The notes under the pieces were generated by a model. The model did no database searches, was not told where the DNA came from, and was given only the letters and a program-made list of their open reading frames with translations. This document shows, in pieces, positions 16,469 through 26,027 of a DNA stretch of 64,000 nt. The translations under genes and the position numbers were made by a program. The DNA lies in assembly GCA_036382855.1 (NCBI GenBank), contig DASVPO010000009.1:62001-126000 (forward strand), given 5' to 3'. The DNA is from DASVTR01 sp036382855 (lineage in GTDB: Bacteria > Acidobacteriota > Blastocatellia > Pyrinomonadales > Pyrinomonadaceae). Within the stretch, counting starts at the first letter, position 1. Each line of letters begins with the position of its first letter.

Positions 16469-17800
16469 TCAATTATTGGAGAGCGCAAGCGCCGTGTAAA
16501 CGTCCTGTTCAGCGCCGCGAATGATGATGACATGTTCGCCCATGCGTTGCACGAGCGTCGTGCGACCGTTTTTGCGCCAGGCCATTCCGCTGTTAGCGCC
16601 TGAGCCGAGCGTCTGGCTGGCCTGCGCGCCGTGTCGTTTGCGTTGAAGCGCGTTGTAGGCGCTGAAGAATTCGTCCGCGTCCGCCTGTTTGTCCCAGATG
16701 GTTTTCCAGATGAAGAGGGGTGTGCCGCCTTCGCGCTCGAAGAGGTAGGCGCGGTCGCCACCCCAGCCGGCAGCGGCGCGCAACGCATCCCTTTCCGGGA
16801 CGCCTTCAAGCAGCACGCCGCGCACTCCTATCTCACCGAGAGGCGTTGCGGCCGCAGTCTGCCAGCCGCTCGTCGCGAAGCCGGCTTCATTCAGTTTAAC
16901 TTCACGCGGGAGTTCGTTCTGCGCATATTTTTCGGGATGCAGAATCTGCTCGCTGGAAGCGGGCGGGCTTGTGAACAACGCATCCGTGCCGGCACGGTCG
17001 CGGCTGCGCCGCACGGCCTCCACAAAACGCGCGCCGTCGCGATAACGGAAGATGAAAGTCTCCGTCAGAAGGCGCGGAAAGAGCGCGTTCATCTCTTCGC
17101 GGTAAGCGCCGAAGCGCTCGTCCTCCTGCCTTGTAATCTCGTCGAGCGATTTACGCTGGTAGGCGTCGCCCTCTTCCGAGCGCCGCTGCACGTTCATCGC
17201 GTCGCCTTCAATGACGGCGAAGAGAGCTTCCGTCCTGTCGAAGTTAAAGGGGCGGACCATGAGCAGCTTCATCAAGTCGAAATGCTGGTCTTGGAGGGCG
17301 TGTACAAACTCGTGCGTCAGCAGCGAGTCGTCTCTGAACTTGTCAACGAGAAGAATCTGCTTGTCGAGCGGCGAATAGGTTGCGCCCGCAGAGATGGACG
17401 TAAACTGCGCGGCCAGCATGGCAAGGTCTGTGCCTTCGGGCAGCATCCCGCCGCCCACTGCCAGCCTGCTCAAGCCGCTCAACTCTTCGCCACCGAGCAC
17501 CTGCGCCATCTCGCTCGCTCGCGTTCCATATTCCCAGCCGGAAAGCTCCGCCATCCCGACCTCGCCCTTCCATGGCAACTCGCGCAGGGCCGAAGAGACG
17601 CGCATCGCACGCGCACGCATCTCCTTCAATTTCTCGGAGAGCGGCCGCACGGGCAGCGGCGGCAGCCGACGCGCCACAGGCACGCTCGTCGCCGGAGCGA
17701 TGTTCGTCCGCGTCGAACTCCTATTCCCACACGCCGCAACGAGTAAAGAGATGATGACGACTAAACAAAAATAGGTTACTGCCCTGCCCTGTCTGCTCAT
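16469..17800 (-). CDS. Putative zinc metallopeptidase lipoprotein
   Basis: 443 residues from ATG 17800; a GTG six codons earlier is the alternative. The N-terminus is a lipoprotein signal ending LLVAACGN. The single strong catalytic mark is THEFVHALQDQHFD, an HExxH zinc motif near residue 160, with an Glu-rich helix (FAVIEGDAMNVQRR) about 35 residues later that could give the third ligand. I do not recognise a characterised family member. It is the last leftward gene of the membrane cluster and converges on the carotenoid-type gene with only 11 nt between them. A long antisense open frame inside it is a composition effect. Confidence 0.75.
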   Translation of the reverse strand: MSRQGRAVTYFCLVVIISLLVAACGNRSSTRTNIAPATSVPVARRLPPLPVRPLSEKLKEMRARAMRVSSALRELPWKGEVGMAELSGWEYGTRASEMAQVLGGEELSGLSRLAVGGGMLPEGTDLAMLAAQFTSISAGATYSPLDKQILLVDKFRDDSLLTHEFVHALQDQHFDLMKLLMVRPFNFDRTEALFAVIEGDAMNVQRRSEEGDAYQRKSLDEITRQEDERFGAYREEMNALFPRLLTETFIFRYRDGARFVEAVRRSRDRAGTDALFTSPPASSEQILHPEKYAQNELPREVKLNEAGFATSGWQTAAATPLGEIGVRGVLLEGVPERDALRAAAGWGGDRAYLFEREGGTPLFIWKTIWDKQADADEFFSAYNALQRKRHGAQASQTLGSGANSGMAWRKNGRTTLVQRMGEHVIIIRGAEQDVYTALALSNN

Positions 17801-17937
17801 AACAGGACTTAGACGCACAAACAGCCCTTCGCGATGCCGGGAAAGTATGAATGATGGAAGAGAGACGCAGGATAAAAGAAAGTTAATTCAGCTTGGAGAG
17901 AATGACGATTAAGCCCGGATAGCTTCCTCTTCATCCT

Positions 17938-20403
17938 TTATCTCTCGGCCTTCAGCACAATTCTTTCGATGAACCATGCGGCCGAAAGCAGCAGCGGAAC
18001 GATGAAGGCGAGCGGCCACCACATGCGTAGTTCCCATGTGTGGCCTGTTTTTTCAGGCTTGATGGAAAGGGCGTTGATACGCTCGGCAAGCGCGCTCGCG
18101 GCGTCCGCATTTGACAGGAAATCGCCGCCGGTTTCGCGCGCCGCGCGGCTGAGCGTATCGTTGGCTGCGCCCGGTTCAAACGGAAGCGCGGCGACGGCTG
18201 CAAACTCTTTTTCGAGACGACCGCTTTTGCCGCCTGCGATGTAGTCTGCCTCCAGCGCGTAGAGGCCGGAGGCAGGCACTTGAAACGATGCTCGCCAGAT
18301 GCTCTCGTCCGTCTCATCCGGGACGAACGCGATTTCACGCGGCTGCACGCTGTCAGTTGATGCCGCACCGTCACCGGCTTCCGTTAACGGCTGCAAGCGC
18401 GCGTTCAGCTTCTCGATTCGAGCGGGCGCAAACGCCGCATCGCGTGCGCGAATCTCCGCCGTCACGCGGCGACCCGCAACGGGTGATTCGTCGCTCAAGG
18501 TGATTTCGGCGGGCGGCCTTGCTCCCGCAGTGGCCCAGAGAATCAAGCCCTGCCACAAGGCGCTGTAGGGCGTGTCCGCTTCATCCTGTTCGCCGCTCGC
18601 GCTCGTGCGCAGACGCCATGAATCAGCCGGAGCGAAAACAAGCGTGCGTCCCGCGCCATAACGCGCCGCTGCAATCAAGGGCGCTCCCGTCTCGCTCGTC
18701 GTCGTAGTGCTGCCGCGCCCTGCGACAGCCAGCACGCTTGCGCCGGGACGCAACGCGCCGAGCCGCAATCCTTGTCCCGTTAACGCATCGGCCCGCGCCG
18801 CCGTCTCCTGAAGAGCATTCGAGTAAGCAGCGAGCGCTACGGCTGTGCCCGCCGCGGTTGGCAGGAGCGATACATGGTCGCGCGTCTTCTCCGCTTCGAG
18901 GGGCGCATCACGCGACAGAACCATCGCCTGCGAGGCAAATCCGCGCGGGTCAACGGCCGCAGGCATTAACCCGTAGAGCTTGCCGTTTGGCGCAACGATT
19001 GAGCCCGCGAAACTGTTGCCGCCTGTGATAATGAGACCTCCGCCGCGCCTTTCCGTCCAAGCGCTTAAGCGCGCGGCCTCCGCTGCCGACAGCATTTCGT
19101 TCGGCGTTGCTCCGACGATGATGCAGTCGTAACTGTTCAAACGCTCCATGCTCGCCAGCGTAGCGTGTAGCTTCGCTTCGGGCGAACTGTCTGCCGTGCG
19201 TTTTCCTTCAACAGCCTCCGCGTCATTCGCGGCAGCTTCGCCTTCATCGTTCTGCTTTACTGCCTTCGCGGTCGCGCCAATCGCCGCCGCGCGGCTCACC
19301 TGCGCAAAATAATCAACATCAAACAGTTGGCTTCGCTCCAACGCGCGACGGATAAACTTCGCCTCCCACGTCGGCTCGCCCTCGAAGAAGAGCACACGCC
19401 AGCGACGTTCCTCCACGTAGAGCGTAAGGGGGCGCGCAAGAAGCCCCGTATCTTCTCCGCCCGCCGCTTCTACGCGTGCAGTGTACGTTGTCCACCCGGC
19501 CACCTTCGGCATGACTGACAACGCAACCGTCTGCCGCTCGTCATCACTCGTCCAGGCCACACTGGCAGACGCCTGCACCTTCGCCTCGTCTGCGATAGTG
19601 ACAAGCGACTCGCGCCCGCTCAAGCCCCGCCCATGCACAACGCAACGCACAAAGACGGGCACGCCGCGCACCGCCGCGCTCGTCATCGTCACACTCTCAA
19701 TCGCTACCCTCTGCCCGGCCGTCTCCTGCTCGATACTCACGACAAAGACCGGCGCACCGCCCGTCGCCGCCCTCAAACTTTCAACTTTCCGCTCAGCCTC
19801 GCCCGCAGCAACCGCGCCGTCAGTCAACATAATACCGGCCGCGAAAGGGCCGCCGGAGTTTGTCAATGTGTTGCTCGCATCTGCCGTTCCAACAATTGTG
19901 AAGGAATGCCTCTTCAAGGCGCTGACGATTGCCTCTCGCTGCTGCTCTTCGCTCGATAGCACACCTGTCGTCGCTTCTGCTCCGGCAGCGCGTGCACGAT
20001 GAACCAGCACCCTCGCTCCACCCGCGCTCTCATAATCAACACGCACTCCCGCCAACGCACACACCAACAGCAACAACGCCGCGCCGCGCAACAACAACAG
20101 CAGCCAGCGAACCTGTCGCGATGCATCATCAAGACTTCGCCAGTAACGGAAGAGCGCGAACACCGCAATCGCCAGCGCCGCAACGAAGACGGCACGAAAA
20201 AACGGCTCCGAAATGTAGACCGGGAACAACAGCGACGCATAGACACGCCCCTGCAAAGCTGAAACGCAGCGACGCAAGAACGCGCGGACGCATCGGCGCG
20301 CAGACACGATAAACGAAGGCACGACAAAAAAGAGGCTTCTGAAACAGCCACTCTTTTGCCTTTCATCACGTCTGCGTGTCTTCATGTTCGAGCGTCTTTT
20401 CAT
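17938..20403 (-). CDS. Membrane protein with glutamine-amidotransferase-like domain of the BatA/DUF4175 cluster
   Basis: 821 residues. A basic N-terminus and two membrane helices (about 60-130) are followed by a large extracytoplasmic part, including the class-I amidotransferase-like segment RRWRVLFFEGEPTWEAKFIRR and GGGLIITGGNSFAGS, then a final membrane helix (WWPLAFIVPLLLSAAWFIE). No catalytic Cys triad is evident, so it is probably not an active amidotransferase. Proteins of this design habitually close MoxR-DUF58-BatA operons, and this one follows DUF4175 by 23 nt. A role in assembling or supervising envelope complexes with the MoxR chaperone is inference from that context. Confidence 0.8.
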   Translation of the reverse strand: MKRRSNMKTRRRDERQKSGCFRSLFFVVPSFIVSARRCVRAFLRRCVSALQGRVYASLLFPVYISEPFFRAVFVAALAIAVFALFRYWRSLDDASRQVRWLLLLLRGAALLLLVCALAGVRVDYESAGGARVLVHRARAAGAEATTGVLSSEEQQREAIVSALKRHSFTIVGTADASNTLTNSGGPFAAGIMLTDGAVAAGEAERKVESLRAATGGAPVFVVSIEQETAGQRVAIESVTMTSAAVRGVPVFVRCVVHGRGLSGRESLVTIADEAKVQASASVAWTSDDERQTVALSVMPKVAGWTTYTARVEAAGGEDTGLLARPLTLYVEERRWRVLFFEGEPTWEAKFIRRALERSQLFDVDYFAQVSRAAAIGATAKAVKQNDEGEAAANDAEAVEGKRTADSSPEAKLHATLASMERLNSYDCIIVGATPNEMLSAAEAARLSAWTERRGGGLIITGGNSFAGSIVAPNGKLYGLMPAAVDPRGFASQAMVLSRDAPLEAEKTRDHVSLLPTAAGTAVALAAYSNALQETAARADALTGQGLRLGALRPGASVLAVAGRGSTTTTSETGAPLIAAARYGAGRTLVFAPADSWRLRTSASGEQDEADTPYSALWQGLILWATAGARPPAEITLSDESPVAGRRVTAEIRARDAAFAPARIEKLNARLQPLTEAGDGAASTDSVQPREIAFVPDETDESIWRASFQVPASGLYALEADYIAGGKSGRLEKEFAAVAALPFEPGAANDTLSRAARETGGDFLSNADAASALAERINALSIKPEKTGHTWELRMWWPLAFIVPLLLSAAWFIERIVLKAER

Positions 20404-20426
20404 CAACTGCACTTCGTCCGGCCTTC

Positions 20427-22793
20427 TTAACGCGTCTGGCTGCTGCCCAGTCGTCGGAAATATTCCGCGGCGCGCGTATCGTCCGTGGGAAGAAGCCTTC
20501 CCGGTTCGCTGCTCGCTGCTCGCGTGCTCGCTTCTGCGATGGCGAAGAGGTTTGCTGCTGCCTGCGTCAGCAAGGCGAGCGGCTTAGAGAGGCGCGCGGA
20601 ATAGTCTGCGGTTGTCCCGCTTGTGTCTAGACGCGCGAGTTCCGTCTCGACGATGCGGAGTTGGCCCATCGCTCCGGCAATCGTTGCAGCATGGTCGCCG
20701 CCGATGCGTGCAAGACGGTCGGCAGCCTGCATAGAGCGTTCGCGCGCGCGTGTTGTCGCGCCGCCACGCGCGCCAGCAGGCACGTTGAGCGTCCCTTGTA
20801 AATCACCGAGCGCCGCGTAAACCTCACCCAGCGCCGCACGCAACATCAAGACTTCCTTCGATTGAGGACGCCGCGCCAGCCTTTCCAGACGCGTCTTAAT
20901 CTCAGCCAGTTCGCCCGCGTAGCGACGCTTCAGGTCAACGGGCTTGCTGCGGGCAACGATGGGCGGAATGTAGCGAACCGCAGTTTGCGCGCGCTTCAAT
21001 CGTGCGAGCGCTTCACGCTCATGCACGAGAGCCTTTGTGGTGTCGCCCGTCGAGAGCGCATCTTCGGCGTCCCACATGGCGCGAATCGCATAGACCATCT
21101 CGCGCACGGAAGCGGGCGCGCTCTGCGGCGGCTCCGGCAGACCGTGATAATGCGTCGCCGTCCGCTCATCCTCCGCCGCACGCACACGCTCCTCGACGCC
21201 CGCACCGCCTTCGCCAGCACTCGCCGCTCCGTCATGCTCTTCGCCTTCAGTTTTGATGTAATCATTGAAGGAATTTTTAAACTCACGCTGGTCGGCTGCG
21301 ATTTCGTTAGAGCGTTTTAAGAATTCGTCGCGCACGAGGCGCGCACGTTCCGCGTGCAGCTTTTCGGTCTTGATGATGATTTGCCGCTGGCTTAAGAGAA
21401 AGCGACCGATTTCGTTTGGCAGCAGGTCGCTCAAATTGAGACGTGCGGCTTCGGGCGCGCGTATGTTGACGGCGAGGCTGGCCGAGCGGCCCATGCTGTT
21501 TGCGTTTGGATTACGGTCGCGCGCTTCAATCCAGAAGACGAGCGTATCGCCCGGCTGCATGCCCAGACGCGCTAGGTCCAGCGCTGCTGCCCCGCGCCAC
21601 TCAAGCGTGCTTGCGCGCTCGATGTTGCCGAGGTTGATTTCGCCGCTCGTAAACTTTGCAGCATCGCCCTCGCCGCGACTCTTGATGTACTTCAACTTCA
21701 CGCCCGCTAATCCAAAATCATCACGCGCCGTCCAGCGGACGTTGATTGCCTGAGTGGGGACTGAGCGTAATAACTGATCGCCGTTCGGCTCCGCGATGTA
21801 CGCTTCGGGCGGCGCGTCAGCATAAACCTCTACGGCGCGCACAACCGGCGCGGGCGCAAGAAGCGCATCGTCCGCCAGCACGCGCGCCTCAAGAGCGCCG
21901 CTCGTAGTCGCAATGAAACTCCCGCTGAAACTGCCCTCTCCTTCCGCGCGCATAGAGGCCGCCGCGCCGTTGTAGTTTAGTGTTGCGCCGGAGACTGCGC
22001 CCCACACGCGCAGCGTGGCTTCAATCTCTGACCCTACGAGCACGCGCAACGCAGCATCGCCCCGCGCTTCCTCCGCACTCAACCCCGTATAGCTTGGAGG
22101 CACGACGCGCACGCGCAACTCTTCAATCGTGACAACGCTTGCCGTCTCATCCGTGTTTGCGCCCGACAGGCCCATGCCCGGCGGACGAGCAGCAATTTCA
22201 TCGCTCGTGAGCCACAACACGCGCCGCGACTCAAGCGCAAATGCGGCCGGAGCAATCAAGCGCAATCCGAGCACGAGCAGCAACATCAAACTTAAAGCGA
22301 GCGCGCCGCGCGCCGCCCCTACGCGCGGAGCAACGCGGCTTTCATCAATCTCCGCCAGTTCATCTTCCGCCTGCCTGTAAAGGCGCGCGAGCATGTAGGC
22401 CGCTCCATCGGCAATCGCCACGCTCTCAAGATTCTCGCAGAGCGTCACCAACACGTTGCGACGGCTGCCCGTCGCTCGTTCTATCTCGCGCGCAGCCCGC
22501 GTTAACGAAGGCCGCCTTAAGAGTTGCCAGAGAGCATGTGCGTAGCTCAGCAGCAGTGTGAACAGGATAAGCGTAACCACCACGATGCGCGCTACGCGAG
22601 GCAGAGGCAACAGATAATCGAGTGTCCCCAACAAACAAACGAGAGCCAGCGCAGCGCCTGTGCTATAGGTCGCCCACGACGCTGCACGCCAGAGCCTTCG
22701 CTGGAAAGCAAGACGACGGACGGCAGCGCGCACATCCGACTGCTCGCCCGCTGTGTGCGGCTCAAGAAAAACAACTGGCGACGTTGCGCTCAT
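20427..22793 (-). CDS. DUF4175-type membrane protein
   Basis: 788 residues. Two N-terminal membrane helices (about 42-95), a third near 160-185, then a long periplasmic region with immunoglobulin-like beta segments and a helical, charged C-terminal half (NEIGRFLLSQRQIIIKTEKLHAERARLVRDEF) likely to form coiled coils. This is the usual architecture of the DUF4175 proteins found next to BatA and DUF58 genes. Its start codon overlaps the stop of the BatA-like gene by 4 nt (ATGA), implying translational coupling. Function is not established. Confidence 0.82.
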   Translation of the reverse strand: MSATSPVVFLEPHTAGEQSDVRAAVRRLAFQRRLWRAASWATYSTGAALALVCLLGTLDYLLPLPRVARIVVVTLILFTLLLSYAHALWQLLRRPSLTRAAREIERATGSRRNVLVTLCENLESVAIADGAAYMLARLYRQAEDELAEIDESRVAPRVGAARGALALSLMLLLVLGLRLIAPAAFALESRRVLWLTSDEIAARPPGMGLSGANTDETASVVTIEELRVRVVPPSYTGLSAEEARGDAALRVLVGSEIEATLRVWGAVSGATLNYNGAAASMRAEGEGSFSGSFIATTSGALEARVLADDALLAPAPVVRAVEVYADAPPEAYIAEPNGDQLLRSVPTQAINVRWTARDDFGLAGVKLKYIKSRGEGDAAKFTSGEINLGNIERASTLEWRGAAALDLARLGMQPGDTLVFWIEARDRNPNANSMGRSASLAVNIRAPEAARLNLSDLLPNEIGRFLLSQRQIIIKTEKLHAERARLVRDEFLKRSNEIAADQREFKNSFNDYIKTEGEEHDGAASAGEGGAGVEERVRAAEDERTATHYHGLPEPPQSAPASVREMVYAIRAMWDAEDALSTGDTTKALVHEREALARLKRAQTAVRYIPPIVARSKPVDLKRRYAGELAEIKTRLERLARRPQSKEVLMLRAALGEVYAALGDLQGTLNVPAGARGGATTRARERSMQAADRLARIGGDHAATIAGAMGQLRIVETELARLDTSGTTADYSARLSKPLALLTQAAANLFAIAEASTRAASSEPGRLLPTDDTRAAEYFRRLGSSQTR

Positions 22794-24820
22794 AACTTCA
22801 ACTCGACTGACGACGCGCTGGCGACTTCTTCAACCGTCGCCTTTTCTTTCTCGCGTTGACGCACGCGAACGAACAACTCTCCAATGAGCAGCACGAAGGC
22901 CGCAGCGAGAAAATAACGCCAGGCGTTGCTGCTCCGCTCGGCCTCTTCGAGTCGCTCGTTAAAGCTTGTCATCGTCGAAGGCTCTTTAAAGTCAAAATAA
23001 CGCCCGGCCTCAACCGCGCCCGCCAGAGCGCGTTCCGATTCCGCGCTCGGCGGATTGAGCGCCACGAAGCGCAAGACCCCTTCATATTCGAGACGGTAAA
23101 TACCCTGCGCAGGGAAGATTGAGAGAGGCCGCTGCATGAGGTCGCGCGACGCGACGCGCGCAACGCGTCCGCCTTCATCCGTCACCGTCACGCTCGTCTC
23201 CGGCGCGAGACCAAGGTTGACAGGCTCGCCCAACGTATATGAGAACGGCGCGCGCGGCGTGAGTGCGTCGCGCAGCAAACTGAAGACTAACGACGGGAAG
23301 GCCGGCGAGCTACCCATATCGCTCGACGCGCTCTCGGTCGAAACCCCGAGCAGCATGATTCTTCCACCGCCGCTTGTCCGCACAGAGACGAAGGCTGGCG
23401 TGCCGTTGCTCCAACGCATTAGCGTGTCCGCGCCCGCCTCTGGTTCAAGAGCATATCCCTCATGCACCTTCACCGTGCGCAGCGCAGCAAAACTATTTTC
23501 CGTCATCGCGCGCAAAGGCGGCGCGGACAAATCGGCCGTGCCGAAATGCAGGGCTGCGTCGCCGCGCTGGCGCGACAGACTCCTGACTGGCAAAACGCCC
23601 GCAGCATTCGTGCCAGCCTGAGCATTCAACGAAGCAACGTCCGCATCCCGCGCCATAGATAACCAGACGGTTCCGCCCGCTTCCGCGTAGTCGTTCAAAC
23701 GCTGCAACTCATCCATGCTGAGCGCACCGTGCAGCGTCAGGGCCACGAGCGCGTAAGAGTTAAGCTCGGCGGCAGTCTCCGGCAGATGCTTTTGTCGTGT
23801 CAGGAGAGAATGTTTTTCGTTCGGATTGTTTGCAGCGGCTTCGAGCGCAGCACCCGTGTAGAGATTGGTTTCGGCGTCTGCTGCGACGAGCAGCACGCGC
23901 GCGCCGCGCTGTGTCGGCATGAAGGCGAAGCAGCGCTCGTCGTCCATGTCGAAATCATCCGGCGTGAGCGTTCTAATGCGTCCCGTTAGTTGGCCGTTAA
24001 CTTCCGTGCGCCAGTTAATGTCAGGACGCTCGGCCATGTTCGCATTCATGGCCCACGTATGATGCGAGCCCGTGCGCCCCTCAGCCTCCGCAATCATCTG
24101 GGAAGCCGCAAGCACCGGCCCGCTCTCATTCTGCGAGACAGACTCGCCAAGCAGAAAAGCGTTGCGCTCTATGACAGAGCCGACAGGATGAGGAACGACG
24201 CGCGCCGGAAGCTGCTGCGGGCTTACTAACAGCGCCGGTAGATTTGACTGCTGAAAATCCGAGATGAGGTCTATCTCCGCCGCGCCCGATGCTTGGCGTT
24301 CGAGCAGCGCGGCTGCCTGCGCAAAGCCTTTGTTGAAATCAATCGCACCGCTGCCAGGCTGGTATCTCTCGACGGCCTCCAGTAGTTCCTGACGGTTGTC
24401 CGTTATGTTTGCGAGCACGTTTGCATCGGACGAACAGGAGACGACGGCCGCCTGTTCATCGCGCGCCAGCCTGTTGATGAGCGAGCGCGCAGCCTCTTTC
24501 GCCGCCGCTGTGCGGCCCGTCGCGCGCATGCTGAGCGAGGCATCAATCAGAATCAGCCTGACGCGAGACGACGGCGGGCGCAGATTAACGAGCGGGCGCG
24601 CAATGCCAAAGATGAGCAAACTGAGCGCCAGCACGCGCAAGGCGAGCAGTAAGGGCTGGCGTATGCGGCGCGGACGCAGACGGAAGCTGGGCGTCTCGCG
24701 CAGGTATCGGAGCGACGGGAAATCAACTGGCCGTGCGCGCCGCTTCGCCAGCAGGTGAATCAAGACAGGCAAGCTGAGCAGAATGAGTCCGGCGAGCGCA
24801 AAGGGGCTAAGAAAAGACAT
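22790..24820 (-). CDS. BatA-type membrane protein with VWA-like domain
   Basis: 676 residues. The N-terminus MSFLSPFALAGLILLSLPVLIHLLAKRR and the following PVDFPSLRYL are the BatA N-terminal signature, with a second helix near 60. A VWA domain follows: LILIDASLSMRATGR gives the metal-site DxSxS, with later segments up to VLLVAADAETNLY. A C-terminal helix (YFLAAAFVLLIGELFVRV) closes the protein. These proteins act at the inner membrane together with a MoxR AAA+ ATPase and a DUF58 protein; the client complex here is unknown. Confidence 0.88.
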   Translation of the reverse strand: MSFLSPFALAGLILLSLPVLIHLLAKRRARPVDFPSLRYLRETPSFRLRPRRIRQPLLLALRVLALSLLIFGIARPLVNLRPPSSRVRLILIDASLSMRATGRTAAAKEAARSLINRLARDEQAAVVSCSSDANVLANITDNRQELLEAVERYQPGSGAIDFNKGFAQAAALLERQASGAAEIDLISDFQQSNLPALLVSPQQLPARVVPHPVGSVIERNAFLLGESVSQNESGPVLAASQMIAEAEGRTGSHHTWAMNANMAERPDINWRTEVNGQLTGRIRTLTPDDFDMDDERCFAFMPTQRGARVLLVAADAETNLYTGAALEAAANNPNEKHSLLTRQKHLPETAAELNSYALVALTLHGALSMDELQRLNDYAEAGGTVWLSMARDADVASLNAQAGTNAAGVLPVRSLSRQRGDAALHFGTADLSAPPLRAMTENSFAALRTVKVHEGYALEPEAGADTLMRWSNGTPAFVSVRTSGGGRIMLLGVSTESASSDMGSSPAFPSLVFSLLRDALTPRAPFSYTLGEPVNLGLAPETSVTVTDEGGRVARVASRDLMQRPLSIFPAQGIYRLEYEGVLRFVALNPPSAESERALAGAVEAGRYFDFKEPSTMTSFNERLEEAERSSNAWRYFLAAAFVLLIGELFVRVRQREKEKATVEEVASASSVELKL

Positions 24821-24834
24821 AAGCTGAAACTACA

Positions 24835-24915
24835 ATTCGGAGTCTGAAGTGGCAAAGTTAAGAGGCTCAGATTTCGAGTCACGCCTTTGGCCCTCAGACT
24901 TTAGACTTCCTTCGC
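24835..24915. repeat. Degenerate heptamer array between the DUF58 and BatA-like genes
   Basis: On the minus strand the units AAGTCTA-AAGTCTG-AGGGCCA-AAG lead from the last DUF58 codons into the gap, with an imperfect inverted partner (AGTCTGAAGTGGCAAAG) nearer the BatA-like gene. The DUF58 C-terminus RRKSKV and its TGA stop are encoded by these units. Confidence 0.5.
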
Positions 24916-25802
24916 AGAAGATAGACTGCGAGAGCTTTATCGAGTGGTCCGGCCGTGTCAAGTTCGGCGTAGTCCGCACCTGCGCGTGCAAACTCACGAC
25001 GGAAGTGTGCGAGCATTTCGTCTATGCGTTCGAGATATGAACGGCGTGCGCGGTCAGTGTCAACAAGCATCGTCTCGCCCGTTTCAAGGTCGCGAAACTC
25101 GTGTGTGCCCGGATGCTCCATCAATTTTTCGGCACGGTCGAGCAGGTGGAAGACGATTAGCTCATGGCCGACACGACGCAGGCGCGTCGCGGCTTCAACA
25201 ATCTCTTCCGGCCGGTCGTAAAGGTCGGAGATGAGCACGACGAGCCCGCGCCGTTTCCATTGTCCGGCCTCGCGCAGGATGAGTGGGCCTGTGCGCGTTT
25301 GTCCACTTGCTTCGGCGCGTTCGAGCGCGGCCAGAATAGTGTGCAGGTGGCGCTGCCCGCCGCGCGCAGGGATTCTTTCGCGCACCTCTCCGGCAAAGCA
25401 GGTGAGGCCGATGCGGTCGTTTTGCCTGATGGAGAGATATGCGAGCGCGGCGGCCAGATAGCGTGCGTAATCGAGCTTCGTTGCGTCCGCACGCGGCGCA
25501 TACTTGAGAGATGCGCTGGTGTCTAGCAGCAGTCGGACGGGCGCGTTCGTCTCTTCCTCAAACTCTTTAACGTAGAGCCTGTCCGTGCGCGCGTAGACGC
25601 GCCAGTCAACGCGCCTCACTTCGTCGCCCGCGATATACGGGCGGTGTGCGGCAAACTCCTGCGAGATGCCGCGATAAGGGCTACGGTGCAGGCCCGCCAG
25701 AAAACCTTCGACGACTGTGCGCGCAACGAGGTCGAGCCGCCCGATTGAAGCGAGCACGCTTGGATGCAGCAGGCGTGTGTTCGTGGAAGAATCAGCCGCC
25801 AT
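24894..25802 (-). CDS. DUF58 domain protein
   Basis: 302 residues. The DUF58 signature is clear: GLHRSPYRGISQEFAAHRPYIAGDEVRRVDWRVYARTDRLYVKEFEEE, followed by a VWA-like segment LLLDTSASLKY and LVVLISDLYDRPEEI. DUF58 proteins are encoded beside MoxR ATPases across bacteria and are thought to act with them in assembling other proteins. Here the MoxR gene lies upstream, separated by two VWFA-related genes. The last six residues come from a heptamer array. Confidence 0.93.
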   Translation of the reverse strand: MAADSSTNTRLLHPSVLASIGRLDLVARTVVEGFLAGLHRSPYRGISQEFAAHRPYIAGDEVRRVDWRVYARTDRLYVKEFEEETNAPVRLLLDTSASLKYAPRADATKLDYARYLAAALAYLSIRQNDRIGLTCFAGEVRERIPARGGQRHLHTILAALERAEASGQTRTGPLILREAGQWKRRGLVVLISDLYDRPEEIVEAATRLRRVGHELIVFHLLDRAEKLMEHPGTHEFRDLETGETMLVDTDRARRSYLERIDEMLAHFRREFARAGADYAELDTAGPLDKALAVYLLRRKSKV

Positions 25803-25900
25803 CGTCGAAGACTGGAAACGGAATTTCTGCTATTGAACCGGGGAGGCCGTCAAGCTTAGAAGCCATTTCAAAACGTAGCTGACTTCTTCATTCAATCCTT

Positions 25901-25985
25901 CAGCGCCTTCAGTTTTTCTTTAGTTGCGCCTCCAGCGTGAACTGCTTTTCTCGCTGGAGGCGCTAAGATAAAACATAAGGCGCTG
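25901..25985. other. Nested inverted repeat between the VWFA-2 and DUF58 genes
   Basis: A perfect 12-bp stem (GCGCCTCCAGCG 25926-25937 with CGCTGGAGGCGC 25952-25963) sits inside a second 9-bp stem (CAGCGCCTT 25901-25909 with AAGGCGCTG 25977-25985). No T-run follows on either strand, so it is not a standard terminator; it may be an RNA-processing or stabilising structure. The 225-nt gap otherwise shows nothing. Confidence 0.6.
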
Positions 25986-26027
25986 GAGAGTTGAGCATAG
26001 GTTTTGAAGCGCGCTTTTAATAGAATT

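Noticed and set aside
16631..17746. A 371-codon open frame on the plus strand
   Set aside because: It lies wholly antisense to the metallopeptidase lipoprotein gene, which has a signal peptide and HExxH motif. Long antisense frames are expected in GC-rich DNA, and its composition is not protein-like.
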